Shown: positions 24,630 to 37,967 of the stretch, one piece after another
Numbering within the stretch: position 1 is the stretch's first letter
Layout: every line of letters begins with the position of its first letter
Assembly (NCBI GenBank): GCA_021209875.1
Contig: JAGYVD010000004.1
Location: 682,001 to 746,000 of the forward strand
DNA from: Rosellinia necatrix
Lineage: Eukaryota; Ascomycota; Sordariomycetes; Xylariales; Xylariaceae
Reading direction: 5' to 3'
Length of the DNA stretch: 64,000 bases
Program-made: the position numbers and the translations under genes
The notes under the pieces: generated by a model
The model's database searches: none
Seen by the model: the letters and a program-made list of their open reading frames with translations, nothing else
Told to the model about the DNA's origin: nothing

Positions 24630-26425
24630 GCCCCGCCTGGCTGCCGTGTCGGAGTGGTGGTGTTGGTGGTGTTGGTGGTGGTGGTGGCCGCCGGTTAGCA
24701 GGGAGAGCTTCGACGCCTTGGCCGCGAGCGACGTGGAGGACTTCGATGATGAATTGGCCTTCCTCTCGCTCCGCGGCGGCGGCGGTGGCGGCTGGGGACC
24801 CGCAAGCGACGGCGCAGATCTCGACGCGTGCTTCGCCGTAGCGGCCGGGGCCGGAGCCGGGGCGATGAAGAGGTCGAGCAGGCTCTTCACGTAGGCCCTG
24901 TCGGCGCGGGCGACGGGGTCGCCCTCGTTGACGAAGGCGTAGAACAGCGAGCCGTCGGCGACGAGCGCCGCCGGGCTCCCCCCCCCCCCGCGGCCGCGGC
25001 CGCGGCCGCGGCGTGCGCAGCGGGAAGAGAGACACGGGCGGGGCGCCGAAGGTGACGCAGTGCACGCGCCGGAAGCAGCCGGTCAGCAGGTTGAGCTCGG
25101 ACGCGCAGGCCGCGTCCGCGGCCAGCATGTGCATGTAGAGCAGCGCCGCGACGGCCCCGCCGGCCGAGTGGCCCGTGATGAGCAGCGCGTGCCCGCACCG
25201 CCCCGGGTCCTCCTCCAGCAGCTGGCGCAGGCGCGCGGCCACCGGCGCCACCATCTTGCGCGCGACGGACAGGAATCCCGCGTGGCAGAGGTTGCTGTCG
25301 CCCCGGCGTTTGTCGTCGTTATCGTCGTAGTCGTCGTCGTCGTCGTCGTCGTCATTGTGGTGGTGGTGGTGGTCGTCGAGGAAGCCCGCCGCGCTCGCCG
25401 GCGCCGTGTTCAGGTTCACGGCCCAGTCCATGAACGTCGCCGTGCCCCGGATCGCGAACACGATCGCCCCCCACGTCGTCCATCGGCACCACTTGATGTA
25501 CATCGCCTTCGCCCCCGTCCGCCAGTCCGCCGACACGTGCGCGTCCCGCTCCGCGCCCCGCGGCTTCTCGTACACCCGCTCCGCGCACTGCGCCGCTAGG
25601 CAGAGGAGCGGGTAGACTGGTATGTGCCTGTTTTTTTTTTTTTTTTTGTCAGCTGAGAGAAGGGGGATGGGTTGGTGTCGGAGCGTTTTGATGGGAACTC
25701 ACACTCGGAATGGGGGGGAGATTCGGCGGCAATCTTGAATTTGCGTATAGATCTACCTTGGCGAAATAGCCGCCTGTTATGAATGAAGCGGCCGCTACTC
25801 CGGTTTGACCTTTCGCAGTATCTTTCTTCTTCTTTGTTTTCTTATCGCCTTTCAGGGGAACCGAGCGATGCGTTGTATCAGCTACTTCCGACGACGAAGT
25901 ACGGCCGGGCAGTTGGTACAGGGATAACTCGTCCTCATTTCCCACAAACTTATCGCGGTCGATGAGGGTCATCATGTCGTCAAACTTGGATGACACCTGA
26001 TCGAATAGAGCGGCGCTTTGGTTGACGAGCTGAGTGCCGTAGGCATGCCATTTTGGCAGCCCATCGTCGACAAGTTGGCTGATGGCATTTGGTGAAAACT
26101 GGAACAAATCCGACGTCGAGCTCGCCTTCAGCTGGCTCGAAGTATAACCGCCGCCGCTACCATGGTAGGCATTGGAAGCATGAGGATAAGCTTGCGGAGG
26201 AGGATTCAGATAGTAATGTTGGTTGATGATAAGGGGGAGGATGATGTCTTGGACCTTGGCCGTGACAGGGGACGGGGGCGGGAGCGGGCGCGCCAACGAC
26301 GGCTGCACCGACAGGGCGGGCATGATTCCCATTACGGGGCGGGAGCGGAGGTGATGGATACTGAATAGGCTGAAATGGAACGGGCGAATAGTTAGCAGCT
26401 GGGCGATGGCAGTTCCTTTCGCCAT
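24306..26425 (-). CDS. Class 3 lipase-domain protein, frame broken in a C run
   Basis: Alpha/beta-hydrolase of the fungal lipase-3 family. Exon 1 (26425-25703) carries the conserved front (PALSVQPSLARPLP, VQDIILPL, YLNPPPQAYPH). Exon 2 begins near 25620 and contains WGAIVFAIRGTATFMDW and the serine nucleophile motif ITGHSAGGAVAALLY. The rear part (FYAFVNEGDPVARADRAYVKSLL ... WGDPVCHVMRLYAARVEALAV) is in a second frame and ends at TGA 24306. The switch coincides with a 12-C run at 24978-24989; one base fewer would restore the frame, so either a base-calling error or a real frameshift exists. Runs of Asp/His (25326-25374) and Ser/His (24599-24670) are inserted between conserved blocks. I could not make the exon 1/2 junction agree in phase with the visible GTGAGT donor. 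The start is also uncertain: another frame from ATG 26573 encodes a plausible Pro-rich N-terminus. Confidence 0.88.
24599..24629. repeat. ACT trinucleotide repeat coding for poly-Ser
   Basis: About ten ACT units inside the lipase; on the coding strand they read AGT and give a run of serines next to a His/Gln-rich run. Confidence 0.9.
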
Positions 26426-29400
26426 GCCGGTGAGATGACGGCTGTAGTTTCCCGTTGCCCTGGGTGTTTGACGAATGTTTTGTTTGTTTTTTTACTACTA
26501 AACAGGCCCATGGCGAAGACGCATGGGGATTACCGTGGGGCTTGAGGCGTTCTACAGAGGATCGCTCGGTCATACGGTTACAACAGCATAGAGCATAGTC
26601 GGTTGACCATATGATGGGACAGATGACGCACCCCTAGGCTGTTATTGAGTGTGTGGCATATAAGTGTATCGAAAAGAGGACAATAGAAAATGGAAACGGG
26701 CCCGAAAGATCGTCAAGGGGAACACAGGAAGAGACATGGTGAACGAGGTAGGCGGCATATGGAAGCTGCACTGCTCGGCTGTTGACTGGGTATGGTGTAA
26801 GTGTTCTGCCCATCAAGGGCACTGCCTCCTCCGAGCTGTCGGCTTCCCTTTTGGCTAGCCGGGTGTGCCTTGCTACGGTAGGCAGGCTGCTTGCTCCCCT
26901 GATTCATGATAGGCGTCTCCGGCCGCTGATTTGCTCACTATATAACGGGGGCTGTCGACTCAGCCCCAATCCGATCGTTTCGAGCACGCCAAGAACGCGG
27001 GCAATGCAGCTGATTGACGGACCAGGGGATCGCAATCAGAGGATATTGGCGGCAACGAGCAACGGCGTCCTCCTGCTATAGAACATCTCGTCTCCACACG
27101 GCTACCTGCATCGTATATATATTTAGAGCCCAGGGGGTGCACCGTATTTTGGTGCATCGTCATATCACCACTCCCGTGAAGCAATAAACACCATTCAACC
27201 CCATTCAACCATGCCTCATTCGTCACACCAATAAACCACCCTAGAAACCCTCCATGCACTTGAGGTATGTTATCGCCTGCATCCTACTCACGCAGATACC
27301 TTCCCATGATATAGAGGTGGTGGGTGGTATTGGACATGCACGGAATTCTATGTATAGTAGGGAAGCAGTCAGTTATCTATCTAAAGTTCGACGGTTGAGG
27401 TATCATCGTGGGTAGCCTGTCATGCTGCTACCATAGCCAACCGCTTGCGTTCCGAAGATCCCGATGTGATCCGGCAAGGCCCGGGATCGAACGAAAACGC
27501 ACTGGTATGAAAAATTTAAGTTCACAAAGCCTACTGGAGGGAGACACGGCCCATTATTAAAATGTTCGGTCGGTGATGAAGAAGTGGTTTCATACTGACG
27601 TTAGCCAGCCTCATGCAGCTTCATGTCACCAAGTACCGGGAGCTCAAGCTCTCAAGCTGTTACAGCTTCCAACAGGCGCAGGTCTAGGCCTTCTTTGCAG
27701 TAAGACTGTAAGAATAGTGAAAACACTGGGCGCCCCGCAAGCCGAACTTCCGACCAGGTCAACCACGTGTCGCTGTCGTTTGGTGGAAGATTCGCGACGT
27801 GACAATAGCCCTGTCATGGTTTCTTACAAAGAAGACTAGGAGATGGACGACCCGGCTACTCGGATGAGTGGGGGATGAGTGGGCAAGGGGGGGGGAGGAT
27901 GGCGCGTCAGAGCAGCTGGCATTGACCTACGTGTGAACACGCTCGTTGTATCCGGTGTCGCCCTATTTCTGTGCTAGAGCCCGTTTCAATGCAACCACAA
28001 GTATGTGGAACGGGTTCAGTGACTAGATTCATACTCACGCAAGCTGCAGGCGCGCGCACCAAGGCCCGCGACGCCGTAAAAAGGCATCGAGCACGGTCGG
28101 TCCCATCATAGCGAAGCCCGTCGTTGCAATAGGATGTAACTACATCCTCGAGAAGGCATGCCTCAAGAAGGCATACCACGTCCTTTATTATGGAGGATGG
28201 TAGGTGTCCGCCTTTCCTCCACAGCGGCGTCGCCAGGCCCGCAACCCATGTGCCGGCAAGGGGCGTGTTTGATCGGGGCCGAGGATCGCCACCGCCATCC
28301 GATCCTCCTCCCCATCGCCATCTCCACCGACTTTCGGCCGACTGGTTCAACGCAGGAGGCGTAGCCCCCATTGGTTTCTGCTCGGCGTTCGCATTCCTCC
28401 GGGCGATCCGTGAATGCGCACACAACGTGTGCCGCCGCGGGAAACCACCGGGGGTTCTCCGCCGACGTCGTCATTTGGATCGAATCTGCGGGTAGGGTGA
28501 AGGTAGGGTCGGTCGTCGTCGTCTGGAAAGTCGAGTATGTGGTGGAAGTTGCGCACACACACACACACACCTCTGGTGCCCTTGGTGCGTACGTGGCAGA
28601 TCATACGTTGGAGCCCCCTCGTTGGCTGTTGGTACGATCCGATACCTCTGCCACCGCAGCGTTTCAGTCCGATCTCTTCGCCCGGGCTGCGCCGCGCCGC
28701 GGCCGCCTCGGTCCATCATTGTCCATGCGTGATACTAGGAGCCGGGAGCGTCCTCCCCGAGTGCGGCTCCATCGTGATCAGCTTGGCATGACTGGTGCAA
28801 GGCGTAGAAGTACAGTCGCCTGGACATATGCCGACGCGACGACCTGGCGCGAGACGACACCGTCATGTTTCACTGTCCAGATCACGCCTCGCGTGGTGTC
28901 CGACTCTCTCGCATCGACAGCGTTGCTTGGCTTGAGGCAAATGCTCTGATACGCAACCTGACAAGCGGCATGGAGTACCTGTTTGGCATCACGTTGTACC
29001 ATATTCACGCCGTCATTCGCACCGGCAACGTTATGAGGTGCCTCTGGGTGCCGCTCGGCTTCGCTGGACCCGTCCAACCAGCTACCACGAGGCAGGGGCG
29101 CGATCGGGACTCCCGGAAATTCCGGGGCCACGCGAAGATGGCAGATAGGTTCGGGTACTATGGTATTGGTGTAGTGCAGCAGCGTAGCGCAACCAAGGAT
29201 GCTTATCTGGAGCTGTTCCATGCCACAACCCCGCCGGCGCGTCGACTATGGTTTGCTTTGGTGTTTCATCCCCTTGGGTGTCATCGGATGGTCTTATTTT
29301 TATCATTCATAAGCATATGCATCAATTATGGTGAAAGGGAAAAAATAATATATCGGCATTGACTAATAGGAAAATGTAAGAATATGAGGTAGGAGTGAGA

Positions 29401-29803
29401 ATGGCCACCCGTGGTGTTATCGATTGATCTGTGGGTTTTCAATCAACTCTCCTCTTTAATGGACGCTACACCGTTTTCAAATGCTCTCAACGATTGGGTT
29501 GATGGACCTTCTCTATTTCAGGTTGTCATCAATGACGAGGCCGCTATGGTGTGTTTTATTTTTCTCGTGCCAGGTAAGCTTTCGCGTTCTAGTCGCCATT
29601 CACAGTCTCTTGTGCATCTCGTGGTTTGAAGCGTATTCTCATTCGATCATGGCGCAAGCTGGCACTAAGTAATAAGGGCATGGATGCAGCCTATACACGA
29701 TGATCCCACTATCACAACCAGGCTATACCCGCCCGAATAGTTCAAGCCTGCTTCGCTGGTCGAGCCATTCAAGGCGCGTGTCGTATTATCTTGGGCCAAC
29801 GCA
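26426..29803. other. Intergenic region, no supported gene
   Basis: About 3.4 kb. The first 150 bp may belong to the lipase 5' end. Overlapping frames occur at 27907-28949 on both strands, and at 28778-29221 (-) and 28865-29362 (+). None has a recognisable domain, signal peptide or convincing splice structure, so I cannot choose a coding strand. A CA microsatellite lies at about 28552-28570. Confidence 0.5.
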
Positions 29804-30271
29804 TTACTCGCCATAAATGTGCAGCTTGGTGACCGGGATGGTGAACTCGCCGGCCTTTCCGCTCTGCCAAGGGGCAGAGCCCCAAGCGGCCCAGACGTTC
29901 GTCGCATTATCGACCGTCTGCACGAGGGAGATGCTACCGGGCACGCAGCCACTCTTGAGCTCGAGGCGAGACTCCTTGTTCTCGACAGTGCAGCCTCCGA
30001 GGTTGGAGCACTGTCATGAGAGTGTTAGCAGTTGCCCGCGGGAGGAAACAAGTGCCGGGAATACACGATGATAACTCACACTGGCCGAGAAACCGGGGAG
30101 CTTGTTGTCCACGTTTCCGTCGCTGGTGATGGCGAACGACTGTCGGCAGCCGTAGATGGGATCGCACACCTGCTCGGCGGCTACGACGCGCCAGGTTCCG
30201 AAGTCTCCATCTCTGATGGCCTGGATGCCGGTGGCGGCGACGAGGAGAATGGCGGCGGCGGAGCGAAGCAT
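29804..30271 (-). CDS. Small secreted cysteine-containing protein
   Basis: Two exons, 30271-30080 and 30010-29804, encode 132 residues ending at TAA 29804. The intron has donor GTGAGT and acceptor CATGACAG and is in phase 0. The first 18 residues (MLRSAAAILLVAATGIQA) form a clean signal peptide. The mature part has five cysteines (VCDP, GCRQ, SCSN, GGCT, SGCV), an odd number, so one may be free or used in a dimer. There is no transmembrane segment or known enzyme motif. Size, secretion signal and cysteines fit the broad class of fungal small secreted or candidate effector proteins, but I recognise no named family. The start at ATG 30271 is preferred because the upstream in-frame codon is TTG. 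Confidence 0.82.
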
Positions 30272-33200
30272 GGTGAACAATCGGATTTCGGAGGCGAAAT
30301 AGAGGCTGCCTATTCAAGGAAATGAAAGATGATGATCTAGCGGGTGCCTTGGATCTATCTATCATGTATCATAAGCCGTCGGATACCAGATGTATTTATG
30401 TTGAGTCCTCATTGCGAGATGGCCGGCATAGCTTCGCATGTCTTCGACATGCCTTCGTATAACCGTGTAATCCATATCGAGATGGTTCTAAAGTTAGTGC
30501 TCTTCACCTGCCATCGTGTTCTTTTGGCCCGCTAATACGTCTTGATATATAAGCTCTTAGCTGTTTCCATCCAGGCCAAGATTGCTAACGGAGTGTTCCG
30601 AGAGATGTCTATGGCCCCAAGAAGAGGCAATTATGCATCGGCCCACAAACGCTTCGAGCTATATAAGCTCTAGGCCCTTTCAACCGTGACCAAGACTGCC
30701 GGGATTGTGCATCGTACGTCTATGTGTCAGGAGCAAAGAAGGACTGGCCTGCACGATCGCGGCGCGGCATACTACTCGCAAGGTCGCGAGCTCGCCAGAT
30801 CTAGGGAATGATGACAAATGTCATCTATCCATGGGAGGGCAGCTAGCCAATTCGGGTCCATGGCGACGGTGGCCCGAAGCTGTCAGTTTTGGGCAGCAGG
30901 GTAATTGTTGGTGTTTAACAAAGCCAGCTAGTGGTGTTGATGTTGCGAGACTGATTTGACAATGGCAACATACTTAGCATGTGTGGGCAGAAAGCTATGG
31001 CCATGCCGGTTGCATTTCCCTTTGTGTGTCTTGGCTCGACACACTAGCCAGCGTTTACCTTGCCCAATACCTCGCCTATTGCCTCCTTCGACGGGGCAGA
31101 ACAATGCTTGTTCCTGCAGAGGCAGCACCAGGAAACGTATATGGAACTTTTGTTATGTCGCGAGATAATTCCTAAGTATCTTTCAATTGTTGATTGCGTC
31201 TTTGTGTGCCAACAAATGCTGTGTACTCACCATAGTAACAGCCGAAGCTAAGCGAAGCTAAGCGACGGCAACCCGTCTCGCATTTGTTCTCACAAGATGG
31301 TAGGTACGCAGCATTGGGCGACAGCCGGGTGAATGTAGTCCACGTAGTGGCACTCGACATGGTTACATAAATTGGACGAATATGTACTTCGTGAAGCGGT
31401 TTGAACCCGTGCTTCTTCAACCATACTACGTCAAACAGTGGGCTATAAGTAAGTTCCTTTATTGACTACCTACCTAATTAACGATGGAGTTGGAATGAAC
31501 GACACAGCCCAAATATGCCTGTTACACTGCTGAGCATTTGGTGGGATTAGTGACGTAGCCTCGGAAGTATGTGCGCTGTATTTGTGGGCATGTGGGCTAC
31601 TTAGTCTGATATGCTAAAAATAGAACGAGGTGATTGATATGATATAACAACAACACCATCAACAATGTACTAATTCGACGATGGTGTGTATTTCTCTCTC
31701 TGAAAGCTCGACCTCTTTTTTGTTGTCACAATGTAACTTCTCACCACTGAGGGTCACGTGAAATAAGTTCCATGCGGAATAGACACCCTCCCTATCGGCT
31801 TCACCAATGGGCAGCTGCCGCTTACAAAAAGTGCGTCCCAGAACACAACACCATTATCGATACCTGGTCGTATTTATGCCCATGCACAACCTTGAATCTA
31901 GGTGTAATTCCTTGCACCCAAGCACTTCACCATCGAATCTCTCTATCAATTATGCCCCAACCACCATGTTCTTTTCTTAAAATTGGGCGTACAATCCAAT
32001 GTCGAGCTATAGTCATGTTAATGAGTATGGAAGGCCTCTGCCAGGTACCTATATTTCGTGGGGAGTAGCATATCATAGAGGCCACAGGATCTTACTGCAA
32101 AAAATGCATGCGCATGCATAAGACCTGACTGAGACCGGCGAACGAGTAGACACAACATCGACAAGCCCTAGAACCGCCTAGTCAAGTTCATCTCTTCAAA
32201 CTTGGGAAATATCTGGTGTATTCTATGAAAGCTCTAAGAACCTCCTAATATCGGAGCGCTAAGCACCTCTTCAGATTGATTACGTTGAAACGTCTAACCT
32301 CCGCTCACCGGGCGGTATTGTGGGTGAGGGGTTCGGTAGTGGAAGGGTTCGCTTATACCACCCCAACTGGGGGAGAAAAGCCCACAATGCTGACCGCCTG
32401 TCCATATCAGCGGATTTCATAGGCATGAAGACGCCCCTCGCACTAGGCAGCCACAGGGTGAAATATTATAGTCTACCTACTCTATATCATACAGCATACA
32501 ACACGCCCGCCCGTTCACTAGTAATAGGATATTGACGATATCCTCCCCCTTGGAGATCCACGCCATCGTTTGCCACCCTTGTCAACGGCTCTGGCATATT
32601 GCACCTCTCATGACGCGAAACATGGAAGCGCCATCGTATGATTGGCTGCTCAATAGCATATATACACACTGTGTTTCTGAGAGCAACCCGCCTATAGTCT
32701 TTATGCTTCTCAGACGAACCGACGAGAATTTCCCCGCCGATCCGAACCCTGGACAGTCACCATATAACTAATGCTGGGAGGCTCAGATGAAACGTACTCC
32801 CAGGATCCTAGTGACTTGCGTGTGAAAGCGGTTGGCATGCTTAGTGTCACATCTAAGTCATGCTGGTGGGCCCGTTCGCCGACCGTAGTTTCGGAGCTAA
32901 GCTGCCGTAGCTTCGCTAGAGGTTACTAACAAGCCGGTTCTAGGTAGGTATGCCTGCGAATAGTGAACGTCCATCACAAAGCACAAAGGCATGGATCAAG
33001 TTCTCTTGGCGGCGCATATATACACTAATTTTGAGTCCCGCGACCCCTGGTGTCGTGTGCATGGGAACACTATGTGTTCCCAGCAAGCTCAGGGTTACGT
33101 TCGGGAGAGTGCCGGGCCCCTTAAAGTAGTGTACGAGGACTAGATCCACGAGATGGTGGAGATGGGAAGAGGGCACCTAACGTGCATGGCCTATATGACT

Positions 33201-34819
33201 ATAACTCATTTCACATATGGAAGTGTATTTACACGTACATACGTGGGAAGCTAGGCGTCTTCGCTCCCTGCACTAGCGCCCACCGAGAGCTGAGCATGCA
33301 TGAGTTGCCAGGTTGGGTAAAGTCGGTCCAGCATACCTTTCAGCTACACCACAGCACAGCACTGAAGACGACAATCTGCGAACCATGTAAATGATGAAGG
33401 ATAGCAATAGCAATGGGGCGAAAGGTGTCTCGACTGCAATTCCGGGTATACAGGACTCTCAATGGGGCTCTGCTAATCTAGCCATGGGGCACAGGGGGTG
33501 CTCCCATAACCTTGCTGATGATAGTGGTGTGTAGGTATGTCAGCGTGTATACTCTCCATCATTGGCGAATAGCAGCGATGACGTGGTCCCAGGATGCCCT
33601 GACGGGGCCCCTACATATAAGTATAGCATGCATGTATTGGCGTTTGCTCGCTCCCCGCAGCATGGAAAATGCAAACGCTAATACCCCACATCGTTACCTT
33701 ACCTAGCCTTTATAACGGCTTTCCCGCATAGTGCATGAGCGGTCGGAGCCAAGGGGGCGATTTCACAGCCACTGCGCCAAAGGATGAACGGGGCAGGTTC
33801 ATTTTAGTGCCATTAATGATCAGAGTATCTTTGTATTTGTATGGTTATACGTGTAGACTTGTATGTGCATTCTTAACAGGTAGCAATAGCAACAAATCTT
33901 TGCCTTGGACTAGGTATTCAAGTTATCCTCAAGTTATCCATCTGGGGTTTATGTTGATTCGTCACTTGTATTTACCACACTCGATGTTTGGGCAACTTAA
34001 TTTGTGCATTTGCGGCTCGGGATGGAATTACACACTGTAAATTATCGAATAACTATGTTGCTACAGTCGGAGGGGGCAACGGGAGACAACGGGAGGCATG
34101 GACGCGCAGGATGCACACTGCAGCTACCCTCCAGTCTGTGTCTTCCCGTTTTTCTCTCTTATGTCTCTTTTCTAAAAACAACTGCCAAAGCTGACAATAT
34201 TTAGAGTTTTTGGTGTAATGCAGATCAATCATCAATCGTGTGCTAGCGGCGGCAGCAATAACCTTAAAACACAAAGCGCTGGTTTATAAATGCCTACCGA
34301 ACCTGCAGGGGGGTTTCCTCGCTTGACAGGACAACATGCTAGGGACAAACAGTAGAATGCCATCAGACTATCTCACTTCTATAAAAGGGTTGATAGGCTG
34401 TTACTGCCCTTTGAGCCCGCTAAATAATTTTGGCTGCTGTTGTGTTGGCAGCGACGTGGCACCCTGGAAGTGTTCAGTGACTAGTGCACTTTTTCATCAG
34501 GCAGCCACCGTTACGCTAGCCTACCTAGGTACAAGAAGTACTATACATATTACATGTATTGTGCCTAACTACCTAGTAACATACTTACGCCAAGACAATT
34601 GAACTATCCCTCCCTAGTTTTGTTAACAACGGACATTTGCTTAGTCTCCTTCTAAGCTAGCGGTGTCCCGTTCTCTCCTTTAACCCTTCTTCACCTTGAA
34701 CGACATTCCCAACCCCACCCTAACTTTAAGATCCCCATCACAACTTCCTTCGACCATCCTAGTCGCAAGCCTTTTCTCACCAAAAAAAAGCCTAGTTGAT
34801 ACTTTCAAGCGAGCTAATC
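30272..34819. other. Gene-poor region, no gene seen
   Basis: About 4.5 kb with many stops in all frames and no frame longer than about 100 codons. There are no recognisable domains, transposon ends or RNA genes. The last 200 bp are pyrimidine-rich and probably form the Argonaute promoter and leader. Confidence 0.55.
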
Positions 34820-37800
34820 ATGGCTACCTGGCGTGGTTCACGTGATTCCCGCGGCGGCGGTGGAGCTCGGGGTCGTGGTGGCGGCCCGTTCCGTGGAGGG
34901 GCCGGACCCAGTCATCAGTCTGCAGGGTCCCAAGTGTTCACGTTCGTCTCCATTGCATCTCCTCCCTTTCTTCAGCGAATCGTGTTAATAAGTCGGTGTC
35001 TCTAGTCATCCCGGAGGAGGACCCACTCCTACTCCTGATCCCGCCGTCACTCAGACCGAAAACCAGGTTCTAGGCAACACAACCACTGGCTTGGCTAATC
35101 TGAGCCTCAACGACACCTTCCCTACACGCCCATCTTACGGCTCTAAAGGCACGAGTCTTGTTCTTTGGGCAAACTATTTCACGCTGGAACCATCCTCTAA
35201 GCTTGTGCTACACCATCACAACTTAGCCGTGACACCTAAGGCGACAGGCAAAAAGCTCGAGCAGATTGTTCGACTGGCCCTCCAGACACCCGAGTTGCAA
35301 AAGTTTCAACATGATATTGTCACTGACTTTAAGGCTGCTCTCATTGGGAAACTACAAATCGAAGACCAGACTATCAATGTGCCATACCGCGCCGAGGGTG
35401 AAGATGAGCCGCTCGAAAATGCTCTCGTATATGCCGTTAAGCTGGAATTTAAAAGAAAGCTGCCTGTTGCTGATCTGATCAGCTACCTCACATCAACAAG
35501 CTTGACGTCTCATTATAAGGAGAAGCCGGAAATTGTACAGGCACTAAACATTCTCATCAATCACCATGCTAAATCATCCAGCGATATTAAGACTATTGGT
35601 TCTTCTCGGAGCTTTTCGTCTGTCGATGGCCAGCACGATGCCTTTGATCTCGGAACTGGACTCAAAGCCATGCGAGGGTTTTTTACCAGTGTTCGGGCAG
35701 CTACGGCTCGTATACTGCTCAATGTCAATGTCAGCCACGGCGCCTTTTACCAAGATTTACCATTGGATGGCTTAATTCGCGATTACCTCAATAGAAATGG
35801 GCCCGCTAAACTTATATTCCTTTTGAAAAGACTGAGAATCAGGGTAACGCACCTTGGAGAAAAAAAGAACAGGGCCGGCAGCATCATCATACGGGCTAAA
35901 ACTATTTTTGGGTTGGCCACAGTAGACGATGGGAAGAAGTTACCCAATCGACCTCGTGTGAAGGCTCGAGGATCAGGCGCTAAAGATGTGGAATTCTGGC
36001 TTGATCAGAAGCCTGAGCCTACCTCCAAGGGAGCCTCTAAGGGTGCCTCTAAGGGAAAGACAAAACAACCTGCTGGGGGTCGATACATATCGGTATACGA
36101 CTACTTCAAGAATAGTGAGCATTTATACCGAGGAATATATAACTAATTACTAATATCTATCAGCGTATAATATTCAGATTAGAGACCCGAGCCTCCCGGT
36201 CGTCAATGTTGGCACTCGCGAGCGACCTTCGTACTTACCTGCACAAGTTTGCGTCGTTTTACCTAATCAGCCCGCAAGACAGCAACTAAGTCCGACTCAA
36301 ACGCAGAATATGATTAAATTTGCGGTCCGAGGTCCAGCGGCTAATGCTACGTCTATTGTTTCACAGGGGCTTCGGACTGCTGGATTATCTCCAAACGTAT
36401 TTGTTCAGATGGTGAGTTTATTGTTATAACATCAGCAGTATCAACAACTAATACGATATTATAGAAAAGTTTCGGTATTGAAGTATCACACAGTCTTATC
36501 ACGGTCCAAGCCCGTGTGCTTGCTGAACCAAAGGTTGTGTACGGACAGAATAAGCAAGTAAATGTAATGGGTGGTAGTTGGAACATGGTGCCACGAGGAG
36601 CTGCGGCACTTAAGTTCTCTTCCCCCGGTACTGCCCTAGGAAGTTGGTCGTTTTTATACGTCGACATGCCGCAGACTTACCCTAATGCTTACAAAATGAC
36701 TCTTGAGGAGATGAAGAACATCATGAAGGAGTTCAGTCGAATTTTAGGAGAAATGGGCATCGCTGTCGCAGAACCACTTATGCCCAGAAGGGTGGAGGTC
36801 ACCAGCATGACAGACCCTGCACTCGAGAGCGAAATTGCAGGCGCCGCCCGAAAACCGCTGAAAATCCTCTTCGTAATCTTGCCGGCCGGCCCAATCCCTG
36901 TGTACAACTACATCAAGCAGCTTGCTGACGTTAAGTACGGCCTCCATACGATATGCATGGTCGGCTCAAAGGTTGCGAATAGCCATGGCCGAGACCAGTA
37001 TCTCAGAAATGAGGCTTTAAAAGTCAACCTCAAACTCGGTGGGGACAATCATTTAGTGCAACCTCAAGGGCTCGGGCTGATTGCGGAGGATAAAACAATG
37101 GTCGTGGGTATTGACGTGACGCACCCGTCCCCGGGCTCTTCCTTGAGGGCGCCGAGCGTTGCCGCAATGGTTGCTAGCATCAATACTCGACTAAACCAAT
37201 GGCCCGGTGTCCTAGACCTGCAAGCGAAGAGCCGACAGGAGATGGTCACAAGTCTTACGAAAATGCTCGAGTCTCGGCTGGCCCTATGGCGTCAACTGGG
37301 AAAACATGCTTCTTTACCGGAGAACATTCTAGTATACCGTGATGGCGTATCCGAAGGCCAATACGAGACGGTCTTGGACGTTGAGCTGCCATTGTTGCGC
37401 AAGGCATGCCAAAATGTATACCCGGCCCCGGACCAAACCAAGGGTTTACCGCGTATAACTATCGTCGTCGTAGGTAAGCGGCATCACACGCGGTTCTACG
37501 TGACGAAGGCAGCCGACGCCGATCGTTCGGGCAACTCCAAGGCTGGTACGGTGGTCGACCGAGGCGTGACGGAGGCCCGGAGCTGGGACTTCTTCCTGCA
37601 AAGCCACACCGCCATCAAGGGCACGGCGAGGCCCGCGCACTATTTCGTCCTGCTGGACGAGATCTTCCGCAGTCGCTATTCGAAGGACCCCAAGAACCCG
37701 AAGAACATCGCGGACGAGCTGCAGATGGTGACGCAGAGCATGTGCTATGTCTTCGGCCGCGCCACCAAGGCTGTCAGCTATTGCGCGCCGGCGTACTACG

Positions 37801-37967
37801 CGGATATCCTGTGCGAGCGATCTCGATGCTACCTGGCTAACCTTTTCGACGAATCCACTACCGATTCCGCCGCAGCGTCCCAGGTGGGGTCTGATGCCGC
37901 CGGAAACATACCCGATAAAGAATGGAAGGTCCATGACAAGTTAAAGAACAGCATGTTTTACGTCTAG
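34820..37967 (+). CDS. Argonaute (RNA-silencing endonuclease)
   Basis: Four exons: 34820 to about 34935, 35006-36114, 36164-36411 and 36465-37967, about 991 residues. Argonautes bind small RNAs and cleave or silence matching transcripts; fungal members act in quelling or in meiotic silencing. An Arg-Gly-rich N-terminus (RGRGGGPFRGG) is followed by the Argo N domain, the L1 block (AMRGFFTSVRAATARILLNV), PAZ (to the YISVYDYFK block near residue 405), MID, and PIWI. The catalytic set is visible: GIDVTHP (about 703), the Glu of RQEMV (about 749), YRDGVSEGQ (about 782), and Asp of YYADILCER (about 934) in the place of His in many animal and plant proteins, as usual for fungi. Introns 2 and 3 are 49 and 53 bp. 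The first donor is ambiguous (34926 or 34935), both in phase. The gene looks intact. Confidence 0.96.

Noticed and set aside
24306..25600. Several long overlapping frames on both strands of the lipase
   Set aside because: They are shadows of a very G+C-rich coding strand; only the minus-strand frames carry lipase family motifs.
27907..29362. Overlapping frames on both strands as a gene
   Set aside because: No recognisable family on either strand and no convincing start or introns.
31370..31440. Possible tRNA T-arm-like sequence around GGTTTGAACCC
   Set aside because: No matching acceptor stem or D arm on either strand.
36115..36464. Gap between two long Argonaute frames as a deletion
   Set aside because: A 248-bp exon (36164-36411) flanked by 49- and 53-bp introns fills it and carries conserved PAZ-end and linker sequence.
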